The translations under genes and the position numbers were made by a program. A DNA stretch of 64,000 nucleotides from AP-15 sp963737145 (GTDB lineage: Bacteria; Pseudomonadota; Alphaproteobacteria; ATCC43930; CGMCC-115725), in contig CAVTRO010000007.1 in assembly GCA_963737145.1 (NCBI GenBank), forward strand, positions 1,302,001 to 1,366,000, in the 5' to 3' direction. Below, in pieces: positions 35,494-43,529 of the stretch. Each line of letters opens with the position of its first letter. Within the stretch, counting starts at the first letter, position 1. The notes beneath the pieces are model-generated. The model did no database searches, was not told where the DNA came from, and was given only the letters and a program-made list of their open reading frames with translations.

Positions 35494-36680
35494 ATGCCGC
35501 AGCCCAATGACTTGAGCCGGTCCCTCACCGCCCTTGACCAGGATAGCACGCTGATCGCCGTTATCGAGATGAGCCAGGCGAGCTGGCTGGTCGGCGCGAT
35601 TGTTCCGGGCATCGAACGCCATCCTCTGAAGAAGCTTGCACCAGACGCCGAAGAGCTGTTGCGGCTGCTGCAGCGTTGGCGCGACGAGGCGACCAAGGCG
35701 GGCCGCTCGGTAAAGCGCATCGCGGTCGCCTTCGAGGCCGGTCGGGATGGCTTCTGGCTGGCCCGCTGGCTGCGGACGCGCGGCATCGAGGCCCATGTCA
35801 TCCATGCCTCCAGCGTCGCGGTCTCGCGCGAGCATCGGCGCGCCAAGACCGATCGCCTGGATGTCGAGCTGCTGAAGCGCGCCTTCCTCGGCTGGCTGCG
35901 GGGCGAGCGCGATCATTGCAAGATGGCCGCGATCCCCACGCTCGAGCTGGAGGATGCGCGGCGGCCGAGCCGCGAGCGGGAGACGCTGGTGGGTGAACGC
36001 ACTCGCATCATCAACCGCATGAAGAGCACTTTGGCACGCCTCGGCATCCGCAATTTCAGGCCGAATTTGCGCAAGGCCCGAGAACGGTTGGCGGCGCTGC
36101 GCACGCCAGAGGGCGTAGCTGTCCCGGCCAATACCTTGGCCGAGCTGCAGCGCGACATGGCGCGTCTGCAACTGGTGAAAGAACACATCAAAGAGATCGA
36201 GCAGACACGGCTGACGCGTCTCGCCCAGCCGCCGGCGGATGCACCCCATGCGATGCTCATCCTGCTGGCGCGCGTCGTCGGTGTCGGTATCGAGACCGCT
36301 GAGATGCTGGTGCACGAGGTGTTTGTGCGCAATCTGCGCGACCGCCGAGCGGTGGCACGGTATGCCGGTCTCACTGGCGCCCCCGACGAGAGCGGCGCCA
36401 GAAGGCGCGAGAAGGGGCTCGCCCGGGCCGGCAATGCACGGGTGCGCCGCGGCATGCTGCAACTGGCATGGCGTTTTCTGATGTTCCAGAAAGACAGCGC
36501 CCTGGCACAGTGGTTTCAGGCGCGCACGGCCGATCGCCGGCCCGGCACCCGCAAAACGATGATCGTCGCCCCCTGCCTGCGCAGGGGCAAGCTCTGGCGC
36601 GCAAGCTGCTCATCGCCCTGTGGCGCCTGATGACCACCGGCGAGGTTCCGCAGGGCGTTGTGCTGCGAGCAGCGGCGTGA
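35494..36680 (+). pseudogene. IS110-family transposase with frameshifted C-terminus
   Basis: A DEDD-type IS110 transposase. The N-terminal RuvC-like domain has VIEMSQASWLVG, VAFEAGRDGFWLARWL and REHRRAKTDRLDVELL. The C-terminal Transposase_20 domain has LARVVGVGIETAEML and AGLTGAPDESGARRREKGLA with the conserved serine. ATG 35494 has GGAG 7 nt upstream. Near 36571 about 23 nt appear inserted, including the palindrome CCCTGCCTGCGCAGGG. The frame then ends early at 36630, while the expected end ARKLLIALWRLMTTGEVP continues in another frame to a stop at 36680. The catalytic domains are complete, so loss of function is not certain. Confidence 0.85.
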
Positions 36681-36960
36681 TGGCCGGTCTGCCGACAAGC
36701 ACGAAACCGGGTTTCGGCGGTCTGTCATCGATCGCGGACCGCCGTTGACGAACCGAGGTGGTGGTGAGCCGACTGCGGACATGGCCTTCGTGCCGCGATC
36801 AAGAATGGACCCGCCGCCCCGGAGCTTCGCCGCCGATGCGCATGACTGCATCATGGTCCGATCTCTCGGATCGACCGAATACAAGTTTGTGGCGCGATCG
36901 ATCGTGCCAGTGGCGGGCTCCCCTCGGATTATCGTCGTTGACAAATCTCGGTCACCGCAA

Positions 36961-37072
36961 GGCCTGTGGATATGTGGACGATCGGCTTCGCCGACCGGCT
37001 CTGCTTCCCCCGCTTCCCGAGCAAGCTCGAAAACCGGGGAAATGCTCGCTTTCGCCCACATACCCACAGGCC
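36961..37072. repeat. Long inverted repeat / possible structured RNA
   Basis: GGCCTGTGGATATGTGG at 36961-36977 is complementary to CCACATACCCACAGGCC at 37056-37072 in 16 of 17 positions, with 78 nt between. The interior holds a smaller CGGCTTCGCCG hairpin. The transcript would fold into a stable closed arm with internal loops. It may be an RNA gene, the end of a mobile element, or a guide RNA linked to the IS110 transposase; the sequence alone does not decide. Confidence 0.6.
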
Positions 37073-37337
37073 CCACAGCCAATGAGGGAATTGATCTCAA
37101 TGGGAAACATCAGATGCGGCTTCGGCGATGGCCCAAAACGCATCCACGTCAAATCACTTGATACCAAAAGCCCCATACAAGTCCGGGCGAATAGGTTGTC
37201 ATTGTGCACCGTCTGAATGAATTGAGCACTAGCTAGTGTTCTCATCCATCGAGGGCGATTGATCGGTCAATGCCGGACCAATGCTAGCCCAAAAACTTCG
37301 TCACACCGGCGACGGCCGGTGCCCATCGTGGAAATGG

Positions 37338-37391
37338 ATCCCGGCCTTCCCCACGGAACAAGTCCGTGGGCTGAAGGCCCACGGGAAGACG
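37338..37391 (+). repeat. Interspersed repeat, copy B
   Basis: A 54-nt block starting ATCCCGGCCTTCCCCACGG and ending GGCCCACGGGAAGACG. It is related over its whole length to copy A at 31553-31606 in opposite orientation. It lies 137 bp upstream of the RraA-family gene. Confidence 0.75.
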
Positions 37392-37527
37392 AAGGGGGAG
37401 GCGCGGCATCGTATCTGGCGGCATCGAATTATCTGAACGTGTCCGAGCCCTAACAGCAAAGGCCTTGCCGAGGGCGGGTTTCCCCAATAAGGCTGGCCCT
37501 CCGACGATGATGCTCGGAGGACCTGCC

Positions 37528-38235
37528 ATGCCCCGCCTGCCAGACTACGCCGATCTTGAGGCCCTGAGGGTGTTCGACACGCCGACTATCTGCAATGCGC
37601 TCGAACTCGTTGCTCCGGCGCGCCGTGCAATAGGGTTCACGCGCAGACCGCTGTTCGCCGCTTTCCCCGAGATGAAGCCGGTGGTCGCCTTTGCCCGGAC
37701 CGCCATCATCCGCTCGCGCGAACCGCATCCGCGCGGCCGCGAGGAGGCAAAAGAGGTTCGGCTCGGCTATTACCAGCACATCGCCGACGAGCCTTTGCCG
37801 AGCATCGCCGTCATCCAGGACATCGACGCGCCCGACACCGGGTTCGGCGCGTTCTGGGGCGAGGTCCAGACCCATGTCCACAAGGGGCTGGGCTGCGCCG
37901 GCGTCATCACCGACGGCTCGGTGCGCGACCTCGACGCGATGGCGCCCGATTTCCTGGTGCTCGCCGGCTCGGTCATGCCGTCGCACGCTCATGTTCATCT
38001 GGTCGATTATGGCGGCGCCGTCAGCGTCGCCGGAATGACCGTATCACCCAATGACGTCATTCACGCCGACCGCCACGGCGCCGTCGTGATCCCGCCCGAG
38101 GCGGTCAAGGAAATCCCGGCCGCCGTCGCGCTGATCGCGCGCCGCGAGAAGGTGATCATCGACGCCTCGAAGACCCCCGGCTTCTCGGTCGCGCGCCTCC
38201 GCCAAGCCTTCGACGAGCAGGAAGACATTCATTGA
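37528..38235 (+). CDS. RraA-family protein (aldolase/decarboxylase-like)
   Basis: A 235-residue member of the RraA/dimethylmenaquinone-methyltransferase-like fold. GYYQHIADEPLPSIAVIQDI, GCAGVITDGSVRDLDAM with the catalytic-type Arg and Asp, and DVIHADRHGAVVIPPE are the core motifs. Members include HMG/CHA aldolases and oxaloacetate decarboxylases; true RNase E inhibitors are shorter (about 160 residues). ATG 37528 has GGAGG 7 nt upstream. It heads a plus-strand run with a cupin and an esterase, which suggests a small catabolic unit (inference). Confidence 0.88.
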   Translation: MPRLPDYADLEALRVFDTPTICNALELVAPARRAIGFTRRPLFAAFPEMKPVVAFARTAIIRSREPHPRGREEAKEVRLGYYQHIADEPLPSIAVIQDIDAPDTGFGAFWGEVQTHVHKGLGCAGVITDGSVRDLDAMAPDFLVLAGSVMPSHAHVHLVDYGGAVSVAGMTVSPNDVIHADRHGAVVIPPEAVKEIPAAVALIARREKVIIDASKTPGFSVARLRQAFDEQEDIH

Positions 38236-38294
38236 CGGCGCGCTGAAAACTGCTGGCCCACGAATCCCTGGCCGGCTGATCAAGGAGCAAATCT

Positions 38295-38780
38295 GTGAAA
38301 AAACGGATCGACATTGCCGCGCTGAATTCCGTGGTCGGCACGCTCTACCCGTCGCCGTTTGACGCGCCCTGTCGCGCGCGCGAACGCAAGAGGCTCGGCG
38401 ACGCCGCCGGACTGTCGCAATTCGGCGTCAACCTCCTTCGCTTGCCGCCGGGCGCCTGGTCGAGCCAGCGCCACTGGCATACACGCGAGGACGAGTTCGT
38501 CTATGTTCTCTCCGGCGAGGTCGTGCTCGTCACTGACGGCGGCGAAGAGGTGTTGCGCGCCGGCGACGCGGCCGGGTTCCCGGCCGGCGACACCAACGGG
38601 CATTGCCTGCAGAACCGGTCGAACGCTGATGCCCGGGTGCTCGAAATCGGCAGTCGTGTTCCCGGCAACGCAGCCTTTTATTCGGATATCGACATGGTTG
38701 CGCCCGCCGATGGAAAACCCGCCATCTACACCCGCCGGGACGGCACGCCCTACCCCGACATGGGACGCCGCGGCTCTTGA
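38295..38780 (+). CDS. Cupin-domain protein
   Basis: A 161-residue single cupin barrel. The first cupin motif QRHWHTREDEFVYVLSGE supplies two histidines and a glutamate as metal ligands. The second, NGHCLQNRSNADARVLEIG, has the third histidine. It starts at GTG 38295 with GGAG 8 nt upstream, 59 bp after the RraA-family gene. Many such proteins are small isomerases, dioxygenases or sugar-binding proteins, and the exact role cannot be told. Confidence 0.87.
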   Translation: MKKRIDIAALNSVVGTLYPSPFDAPCRARERKRLGDAAGLSQFGVNLLRLPPGAWSSQRHWHTREDEFVYVLSGEVVLVTDGGEEVLRAGDAAGFPAGDTNGHCLQNRSNADARVLEIGSRVPGNAAFYSDIDMVAPADGKPAIYTRRDGTPYPDMGRRGS

Positions 38781-38843
38781 ACCGCTTTGCAGAACGGGGA
38801 CTGTGATAGAGTGACGGCGACGACAATGCGGTCGGAGGGCGCA

Positions 38844-39788
38844 GTGCCGAGGCTTCATCCACAGATTCGGGAAGTATTGAGGGTCATGGCTGAGGCGAAG
38901 CTTCGGCCAATCGAGGAAATGACGCCAGCCGAGGCACGCGAGCAGATGGAAGCGATGGCGCGGGCGCGCAAAGCCGAGCCGCTGCGCGTCGTGCGTGTCG
39001 AGGAGCGCACGATTCCGGGCCCCGCCGGCGACATCCGCTTGCGCCTCTACTGGCCGCTCGCCGCGACGCCGGTTCCGGCGATCGTCTATTACCATGGCGG
39101 CGGCCACGTGATCGGCAGCCTCGACACCCACGATTTCGTCGCCCGCAATCTCTGCAGCGGGGCCGGCGGATTGGTCGCCTCGGTCGATTATCGCATGGGT
39201 CCCGAGCACAAATTTCCCGCGGCGGTCGACGATTCCTGGGCTGCCCTTCAGTGGGTCGGCGCGAATGCCGAAAACCTCGGCGCCGACCCCTCCCGAATGG
39301 GCCTGCACGGCGACAGCGCCGGCGCCAATCTCGCAGCGGTCGTGGCATTGCTCGCCCGCGACGCGGGCAGCCCGAACTTGCGGCTGCAGTCACTCGTCTA
39401 CCCGATCACCGATTACGGCCTGGTTGGCGACAGCTATGAAAAATACGCCAATGGCTACGGCATCCTGACAAAAGGCGCGATGGTGTGGTTTCGCGACCAC
39501 TATCTGCGCAGCCCGGGGGATGCCGAGGATTGGCGCGCGTCGCCGATCAAGGCGGCGAGCCTCGCCCGAGTGGCGCCCGCCATGGTGATCACCGCTGAAT
39601 GCGACGTGCTGCACGACGATGGTCAGCGGTATGCCGAGACCCTGCAACGCGCCGGCGTGCCTGTCGAGTACAAGGAGTTCCCCGGTATGATCCATGCCTT
39701 CTTTGGCATGGTGCCGGCGGTCGACGACGCAATGAACGCGCAACGCATAGTCTGGGCGGCGTTCCAGCGCGCCTTCGCCCGCGGCTGA
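38844..39788 (+). CDS. HSL-type alpha/beta hydrolase (esterase/lipase)
   Basis: A 314-residue hormone-sensitive-lipase-family esterase. The oxyanion-hole motif YYHGGGHVIGS, the nucleophile elbow GLHGDSAGANLA, the aspartate in TAECDVLHDDG and the histidine in FPGMIHAFFG form the complete site. GTG 38844 is preferred because GGAGGG lies 4 nt upstream; ATG 38826 is an alternative. These cytoplasmic enzymes hydrolyse short-chain esters. It follows the cupin gene by 63 bp on the same strand. Confidence 0.92.
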   Translation: MPRLHPQIREVLRVMAEAKLRPIEEMTPAEAREQMEAMARARKAEPLRVVRVEERTIPGPAGDIRLRLYWPLAATPVPAIVYYHGGGHVIGSLDTHDFVARNLCSGAGGLVASVDYRMGPEHKFPAAVDDSWAALQWVGANAENLGADPSRMGLHGDSAGANLAAVVALLARDAGSPNLRLQSLVYPITDYGLVGDSYEKYANGYGILTKGAMVWFRDHYLRSPGDAEDWRASPIKAASLARVAPAMVITAECDVLHDDGQRYAETLQRAGVPVEYKEFPGMIHAFFGMVPAVDDAMNAQRIVWAAFQRAFARG

Positions 39789-40100
39789 CCTGTCCGGCGC
39801 GCCGCGGCGGGACCCGCCGACCTCGCTGATACTCGCTGTAGATGCCGCAAAACTACAGCCAGCAGCCCGGCCTGGGCCGCGGAAACTGTCGCGTTTTGGC
39901 AGGCTGCGACAGCCAATAACAGTCAGCTGTCGCTTATTCTCCGCTTCAGCGAACCATGGATTCAGATGATTCAACGCGATGGACTTGTAGGATGGGTTGC
40001 ACGAAGCGAAACCCACCTTTGCGGTCGTTGCGATGGGTTTCGCGATGCTCAACCCATACTACAGATTCTGTACGTTGAATCATGTGATTGGGTCTGAACA
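39789..40100. other. Convergent intergenic region with repeats
   Basis: This 312-bp gap between two convergent genes has a TGTCGC/GCGACA hairpin (39887-39911), an interspersed stem-loop (39987-40062) and a TCTGAACACTAG repeat that overlaps the Hsp70 stop codon. No gene is seen. Confidence 0.6.
39987..40062. repeat. Interspersed stem-loop repeat
   Basis: GTAGGATGGGTTGCACGAAG at the left pairs imperfectly with CGCGATGCTCAACCCATACT at the right, and an inner pair GAAACCCACC / GATGGGTTTC strengthens the stem. This pattern (GGGTTTCGC...CTCAACCC) is a widespread proteobacterial intergenic repeat. Confidence 0.75.
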
Positions 40101-41414
40101 CTAGCTTGGCGGCTGAGCCAGCCATGGGCCGACATCATCCTCCAGTCCGATTAACGCAAGGCCAAAGGCAACCGATTGAAAACGTTCCCCGTCTGTCAGC
40201 CGATCCGCCCCGAATCGCGTCTCAAAGACGTGGCGGACGGCGGGAATGAACGAGCTGCCGCCGGTCAGGAAAACGTGATCAATCTCGTCGACTGACGCGC
40301 TTTCCCGTTGCAGTAGCTGGTCGACGGTCTGCTCAATCCGCGCGATGTCATCAGCAATCCAGCCCTCAAAATCGTGACGGGAGATTTCCTGTTCGATATG
40401 GAGCTCGCCGAGCCTGAGGACAAAATTCGTGGTCAGCATAGAAGAGAGCCGCACCTTCGCGTCCGAGACGGCACGATATATGTTGAAACCCCCATCATTG
40501 CGGATGATCTCGACAAACTTCGCGATCTTGTCGGGAGAGAGGGAGGTTCGCTGTAAGCTCTCCAACTCGCGGATGTGTTCCGGGGTCTTAAGCATCGCTA
40601 GTTGATGCCATCGTGCGAAACTGGCGTGGTAATGTTGAGGGATCGGAAGAATTTTATCGAACGATCTAAATTGGGTTCCTTTGCCGAGCAGCGGTGAGAC
40701 CACCGCGTCGATTATTCGGTAATCGAAATTGTCGCCCGCCACAGCCACTCCAGCGTGACCAATCGGGGTGGCACTTACTCTGGCGCCACGCCTCTCGAAG
40801 CGGATGAGCGAGAAATCACTGGTGCCGCCGCCAAAATCACAAACCAGCAGCAGCGCGTCAGCTTTAAGGCGTTGCGCATAGTAATAGGCGGCACCGACCG
40901 GTTCGTACGCGTATAGAGGGTCACGAACACCGATCCGCCGGTAAGCCTCGCCATAACGATGGGCGGCGAGCGCCTCGTCCGGCGCGGCGCCGGCAAAGGC
41001 AACCGGCCGGCCCGAGACGATGCGGCCGCCAAGATCGGCGAGTTGACCATTCGAGTCGCGGACCAAGAGGCGAAAAAATGTCGACAACAGATCTTCGAAT
41101 TTGTAACCGCGGCCAAAGATGCGAGTTTCATCGAAGATGGCGCTCGCAACGTGGCTCTTGAGCGACTGAATGAAGCGCGTTTCGTAGGCGGAGGTCAGAT
41201 AGGCCCTAATCGCCTTCATGCCGGCGGAAGCTTCGACGTCGAACCGACTTGCCGCCAATTGCTCGAAGCACAACACCGACCGGTAGATATCTGACTCTTC
41301 CTGGAAAGTTACCGCGCGCGCCGGCTCGCCATGCCTGGCAACGGCAACCACGGAATTCGTCGTGCCGAAATCGATGCCGATCGACGTCCGGTCCCGGATA
41401 GTTGGTCTCGCCAC
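40101..41414 (-). CDS. Hsp70-family protein, YegD-like
   Basis: A 437-residue actin-fold ATPase of the Hsp70 superfamily lacking the peptide-binding domain of DnaK. It has the phosphate-1 loop SIGIDFGTTNSVVAV, YEPVGAAYYYAQRL, the phosphate-2 loop LLVCDFGGGTSDFSLI, and the adenosine motif VFLTGGSSFIPAVRH. This architecture matches E. coli YegD, a chaperone-like protein of unclear function. It begins at GTG 41414 and has no dnaJ or grpE partner nearby. The final stop codon lies inside a short TCTGAACACTAG repeat. Confidence 0.9.
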   Translation of the reverse strand: MARPTIRDRTSIGIDFGTTNSVVAVARHGEPARAVTFQEESDIYRSVLCFEQLAASRFDVEASAGMKAIRAYLTSAYETRFIQSLKSHVASAIFDETRIFGRGYKFEDLLSTFFRLLVRDSNGQLADLGGRIVSGRPVAFAGAAPDEALAAHRYGEAYRRIGVRDPLYAYEPVGAAYYYAQRLKADALLLVCDFGGGTSDFSLIRFERRGARVSATPIGHAGVAVAGDNFDYRIIDAVVSPLLGKGTQFRSFDKILPIPQHYHASFARWHQLAMLKTPEHIRELESLQRTSLSPDKIAKFVEIIRNDGGFNIYRAVSDAKVRLSSMLTTNFVLRLGELHIEQEISRHDFEGWIADDIARIEQTVDQLLQRESASVDEIDHVFLTGGSSFIPAVRHVFETRFGADRLTDGERFQSVAFGLALIGLEDDVGPWLAQPPS

Positions 41415-41543
41415 GGTGCCAGTTCCTCGCGTCGACTCCGGAGGTGCACCGCCGCTCGACGAAACGGAGCGGCGGTTCGAAGGGCGGCGTGAGGGCGCGG
41501 CGCCGCGCTGGGTTCCGAGGATTTTCTGAAGCGGCAGTCCGCG

Positions 41544-42311
41544 TCAGATTGCCATCCAGCCGCCATCCACATTGTATGCGGCGCCCGAGACGTAGCTCGC
41601 CCGGTCGGAGCACAGCCAGACGACCATTTCCGCGATCTCCTCGGGGTTCCCCATGCGGTGAAACGGCACCTGCGCGAGGATCGCCTCGCCGCGCCGGCGC
41701 ATCGTCTCCTCGGTCATCGGGGTCTTGATATAGCCGGGGCACACCGCGTTCACCCGGATATGCGCCTCGGCGTATTCGATTGCGGCGGTTTTGGTAAGGC
41801 CGAGCACGCCGTGCTTGGCGGCGACATAAGCCGACGAAGTCGGCAATCCGACGAGCCCGGCGATCGAGCCGGTATTGACGATCGTCCCGCCTCCCTGCGC
41901 CTGCATCTGCGGCAGCTCGTGCCGCATGCACAGCCACACGCCCTTGAGGTTGACCGCGATCATGCGGTCGAATGCCTCTTCTGACCACTCCGCGGTCTTC
42001 TTGCCGGCCGCTTCGACGTGCCACCCGGCGATGCCGGCATTGTTGAACGCGCAGTCGAGCCGGCCATAGGCGCCGAGCACGCCTTCGATCATCGCGCGGA
42101 CATCCGTGTCGCGGGTCACGTCACCCGAAAGCGAGATCGCCTGACCCCCGGCGGCATTGACCTGCGCGACGGTTTCGCGGGCGGCTTCGGCCGAGACATC
42201 GGCGACCGCGACGCGCGCACCTTCGCGCGCAAAGGCCAAAGCAGTGGCGCGGCCGATCCCGCCTCCGCCACCGGTGATCAACGCCGATTTCCCGTCGAGC
42301 AACCCGGCCAT
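41544..42311 (-). CDS. SDR-family oxidoreductase
   Basis: A 255-residue classical short-chain dehydrogenase. The cofactor motif ITGGGGGIGRATALAF, NNAG near residue 90, the catalytic serine in NTGSIAGLVG and YVAAK are all present, and ADVSAEAA after strand 2 favours NAD. The C-terminal YVSGAAYNVDGGWMAI is typical. It lies 73 bp downstream of the HAD hydrolase gene on the same strand and 129 bp before the Hsp70 gene. The substrate is unknown. Confidence 0.93.
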   Translation of the reverse strand: MAGLLDGKSALITGGGGGIGRATALAFAREGARVAVADVSAEAARETVAQVNAAGGQAISLSGDVTRDTDVRAMIEGVLGAYGRLDCAFNNAGIAGWHVEAAGKKTAEWSEEAFDRMIAVNLKGVWLCMRHELPQMQAQGGGTIVNTGSIAGLVGLPTSSAYVAAKHGVLGLTKTAAIEYAEAHIRVNAVCPGYIKTPMTEETMRRRGEAILAQVPFHRMGNPEEIAEMVVWLCSDRASYVSGAAYNVDGGWMAI

Positions 42312-42383
42312 CGCTCCCTCCCATTTTGATCCGCGGCAATCCTGCCATAACGGCCGCGGCCGTGCCCAGGGCAGAAATGCTGG

Positions 42384-43016
42384 TTAGGCATTCCTAGACG
42401 CAAGCAGCCCGAGCGCGACCAGCTCCTCCCGCAACTTCGCGGGTGTCGCGAAATGGATCGCATGGATGCCGAAGGGACGCGCCGCGGCGGCATTCGCCTC
42501 GACATCGTCGATATAGACGGCGCGCTGCGGCTCGACCGCAAACCGCTCGATCAGCAGCGCGAAAATGCGCGGGTCCGGCTTGATCACCTCGACCTCGCCC
42601 GAAACCAGAATTCCCCGGAACCAGCGCAGAAACGCAAAGCGCTGCAACGCCGCCGGAAAGGTCTCGGTCGACCAGTTGGTGAGGGCGTAGAGCGGGATGC
42701 CGCGATCGCGAAGCTCGGCCAAGATCTGGACCGATCCGGCAATCGGGCCGGCGATCATCTCGTCGAAGCGTTTGCCATAGGCGTCGATCAGCTCGGCCTT
42801 GGCGGGATGTTCGGCCTTCAGCAGCCGCGCGCCTTCGATGAAGCTGCGGCCGGCGTCCTGGCAACGGTTCCATTCATGGGTGCACACGGTTGCCAAAAAA
42901 TGTTCCATCGCCGCCTCGTCGCCGGCGAACAGCTTCCGGTAGAGAAGCCGCGGGTCCCAGTCGATCAGCACCCCGCCGAGGTCGAACACGGCGATGCTGC
43001 GGCCCGCCTCTGGCAT
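42384..43016 (-). CDS. HAD-family hydrolase (class IA)
   Basis: A 210-residue haloacid-dehalogenase-like phosphatase. Motif I is VFDLGGVLIDWD, motif II is LYALTNWSTETF, the lysine is in SGEVEVIKPDPRIFALL and motif IV is AVYIDDVEANAAAA. It has a helical cap between motifs I and II. Enzymes of this subgroup remove phosphate from sugar or nucleotide phosphates. It probably forms a unit with the SDR gene downstream. Confidence 0.92.
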   Translation of the reverse strand: MPEAGRSIAVFDLGGVLIDWDPRLLYRKLFAGDEAAMEHFLATVCTHEWNRCQDAGRSFIEGARLLKAEHPAKAELIDAYGKRFDEMIAGPIAGSVQILAELRDRGIPLYALTNWSTETFPAALQRFAFLRWFRGILVSGEVEVIKPDPRIFALLIERFAVEPQRAVYIDDVEANAAAARPFGIHAIHFATPAKLREELVALGLLASRNA

Positions 43017-43176
43017 TTAGAACACAGCCTTTGGCTCGGCAAGCTGCACGGCCGAAGGACGCGTGGTCCGCAGGGCGGAATTGAACCACCGACACACTGG
43101 ACTACTACTCCGCCACCAGTATAGCGGATTAACATAAGACGCCGGGCAAGAAACTCCAGTCGGCTGGATCGGCGCC

Positions 43177-43295
43177 GTGCGTCCTTCGAGACGGCCGCTT
43201 TCGCGGTCTCCTCAGGATGACGAATTTCTTAATGCTGTAAAAGACTTGTCCTCATCCTGAGGAGCGCCCAACGGGCGCGTCTCGAAGGGCGCAAG
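43177..43295. repeat. Long palindromic intergenic repeat, copy 1
   Basis: It opens GTGCGTCCTTCGAGACGGCC and closes with a CCTGAGGAGC block, then CGTCTCGAAGGGCGC, so the two halves (TTCGAGACG / CGTCTCGAA and CCTCAGGATGA / TCATCCTGAGG) fold on each other. A second copy at 55186-55302 is similar over its whole length. It supplies the last part of the truncated antitoxin frame. Confidence 0.88.
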
Positions 43296-43447
43296 ATCGT
43301 GAACGGCCTTCGTGCCGTTACTTGCCCAAGCAAGCGCAACGGAGCCGGGGTGCCGTGCCGGGTAATCGTGATCTCCTCGCCGGATGCCACGCGGTCGAGA
43401 AGTCGGGTCAGGTGCGTCTTGGCTTCGAAGGCGCCTATCGTGTCCAT
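43229..43447 (-). pseudogene. Phd/YefM-type antitoxin truncated by a repeat
   Basis: The first 41 residues, MDTIGAFEAKTHLTRLLDRV and then ASGEEITITRHGTPA, are the DNA-binding N-terminus of a type II antitoxin of the Phd/YefM family. After LRLLG the frame runs into the palindromic repeat and reads nonsense (TARRPFTILRPSRRARW). The toxin-neutralising C-terminus is missing, and no VapC or Doc-like toxin gene follows. This is a toxin-antitoxin remnant interrupted at a repeat. Confidence 0.75.
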
Positions 43448-43529
43448 TCTGGCTCAACTATTTTAATACTGGTTGGAAATGGCCGCCTTGCTGGTTGTGT
43501 CAAGGCCGTCTGCTGAGCACGATCTCGGG

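Larger units (their letters stand above)
36681..37527. other. 847-bp non-coding stretch downstream of the IS110 transposase
   Basis: No gene was recognised; the open frames have no family features. It holds a large inverted repeat (36961-37072), a head-to-head GAGCACTAG/CTAGTGTTC palindrome (37224-37241) and copy B of an interspersed repeat (37338-37391). The 9-mer CTAGTGTTC at 37233 is also found in the same orientation at 35316, left of the transposase, so 35316-37241 could mark the extent of an inserted segment. Confidence 0.5.
43017..43529. other. Repeat-rich gap with tRNA-like and antitoxin remnants
   Basis: Within 513 bp are three things. First, a possible degenerate tRNA on the minus strand (43067-43128): a T-arm GGTGG-TTCAATT-CCGCC followed by CTGCGGA, which can pair with TCCGC at the 5' side, but only 62 nt long and with no D-arm. 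Second, a long inverted repeat (43177-43295). Third, a truncated Phd antitoxin gene. No intact gene is seen. Confidence 0.5.
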
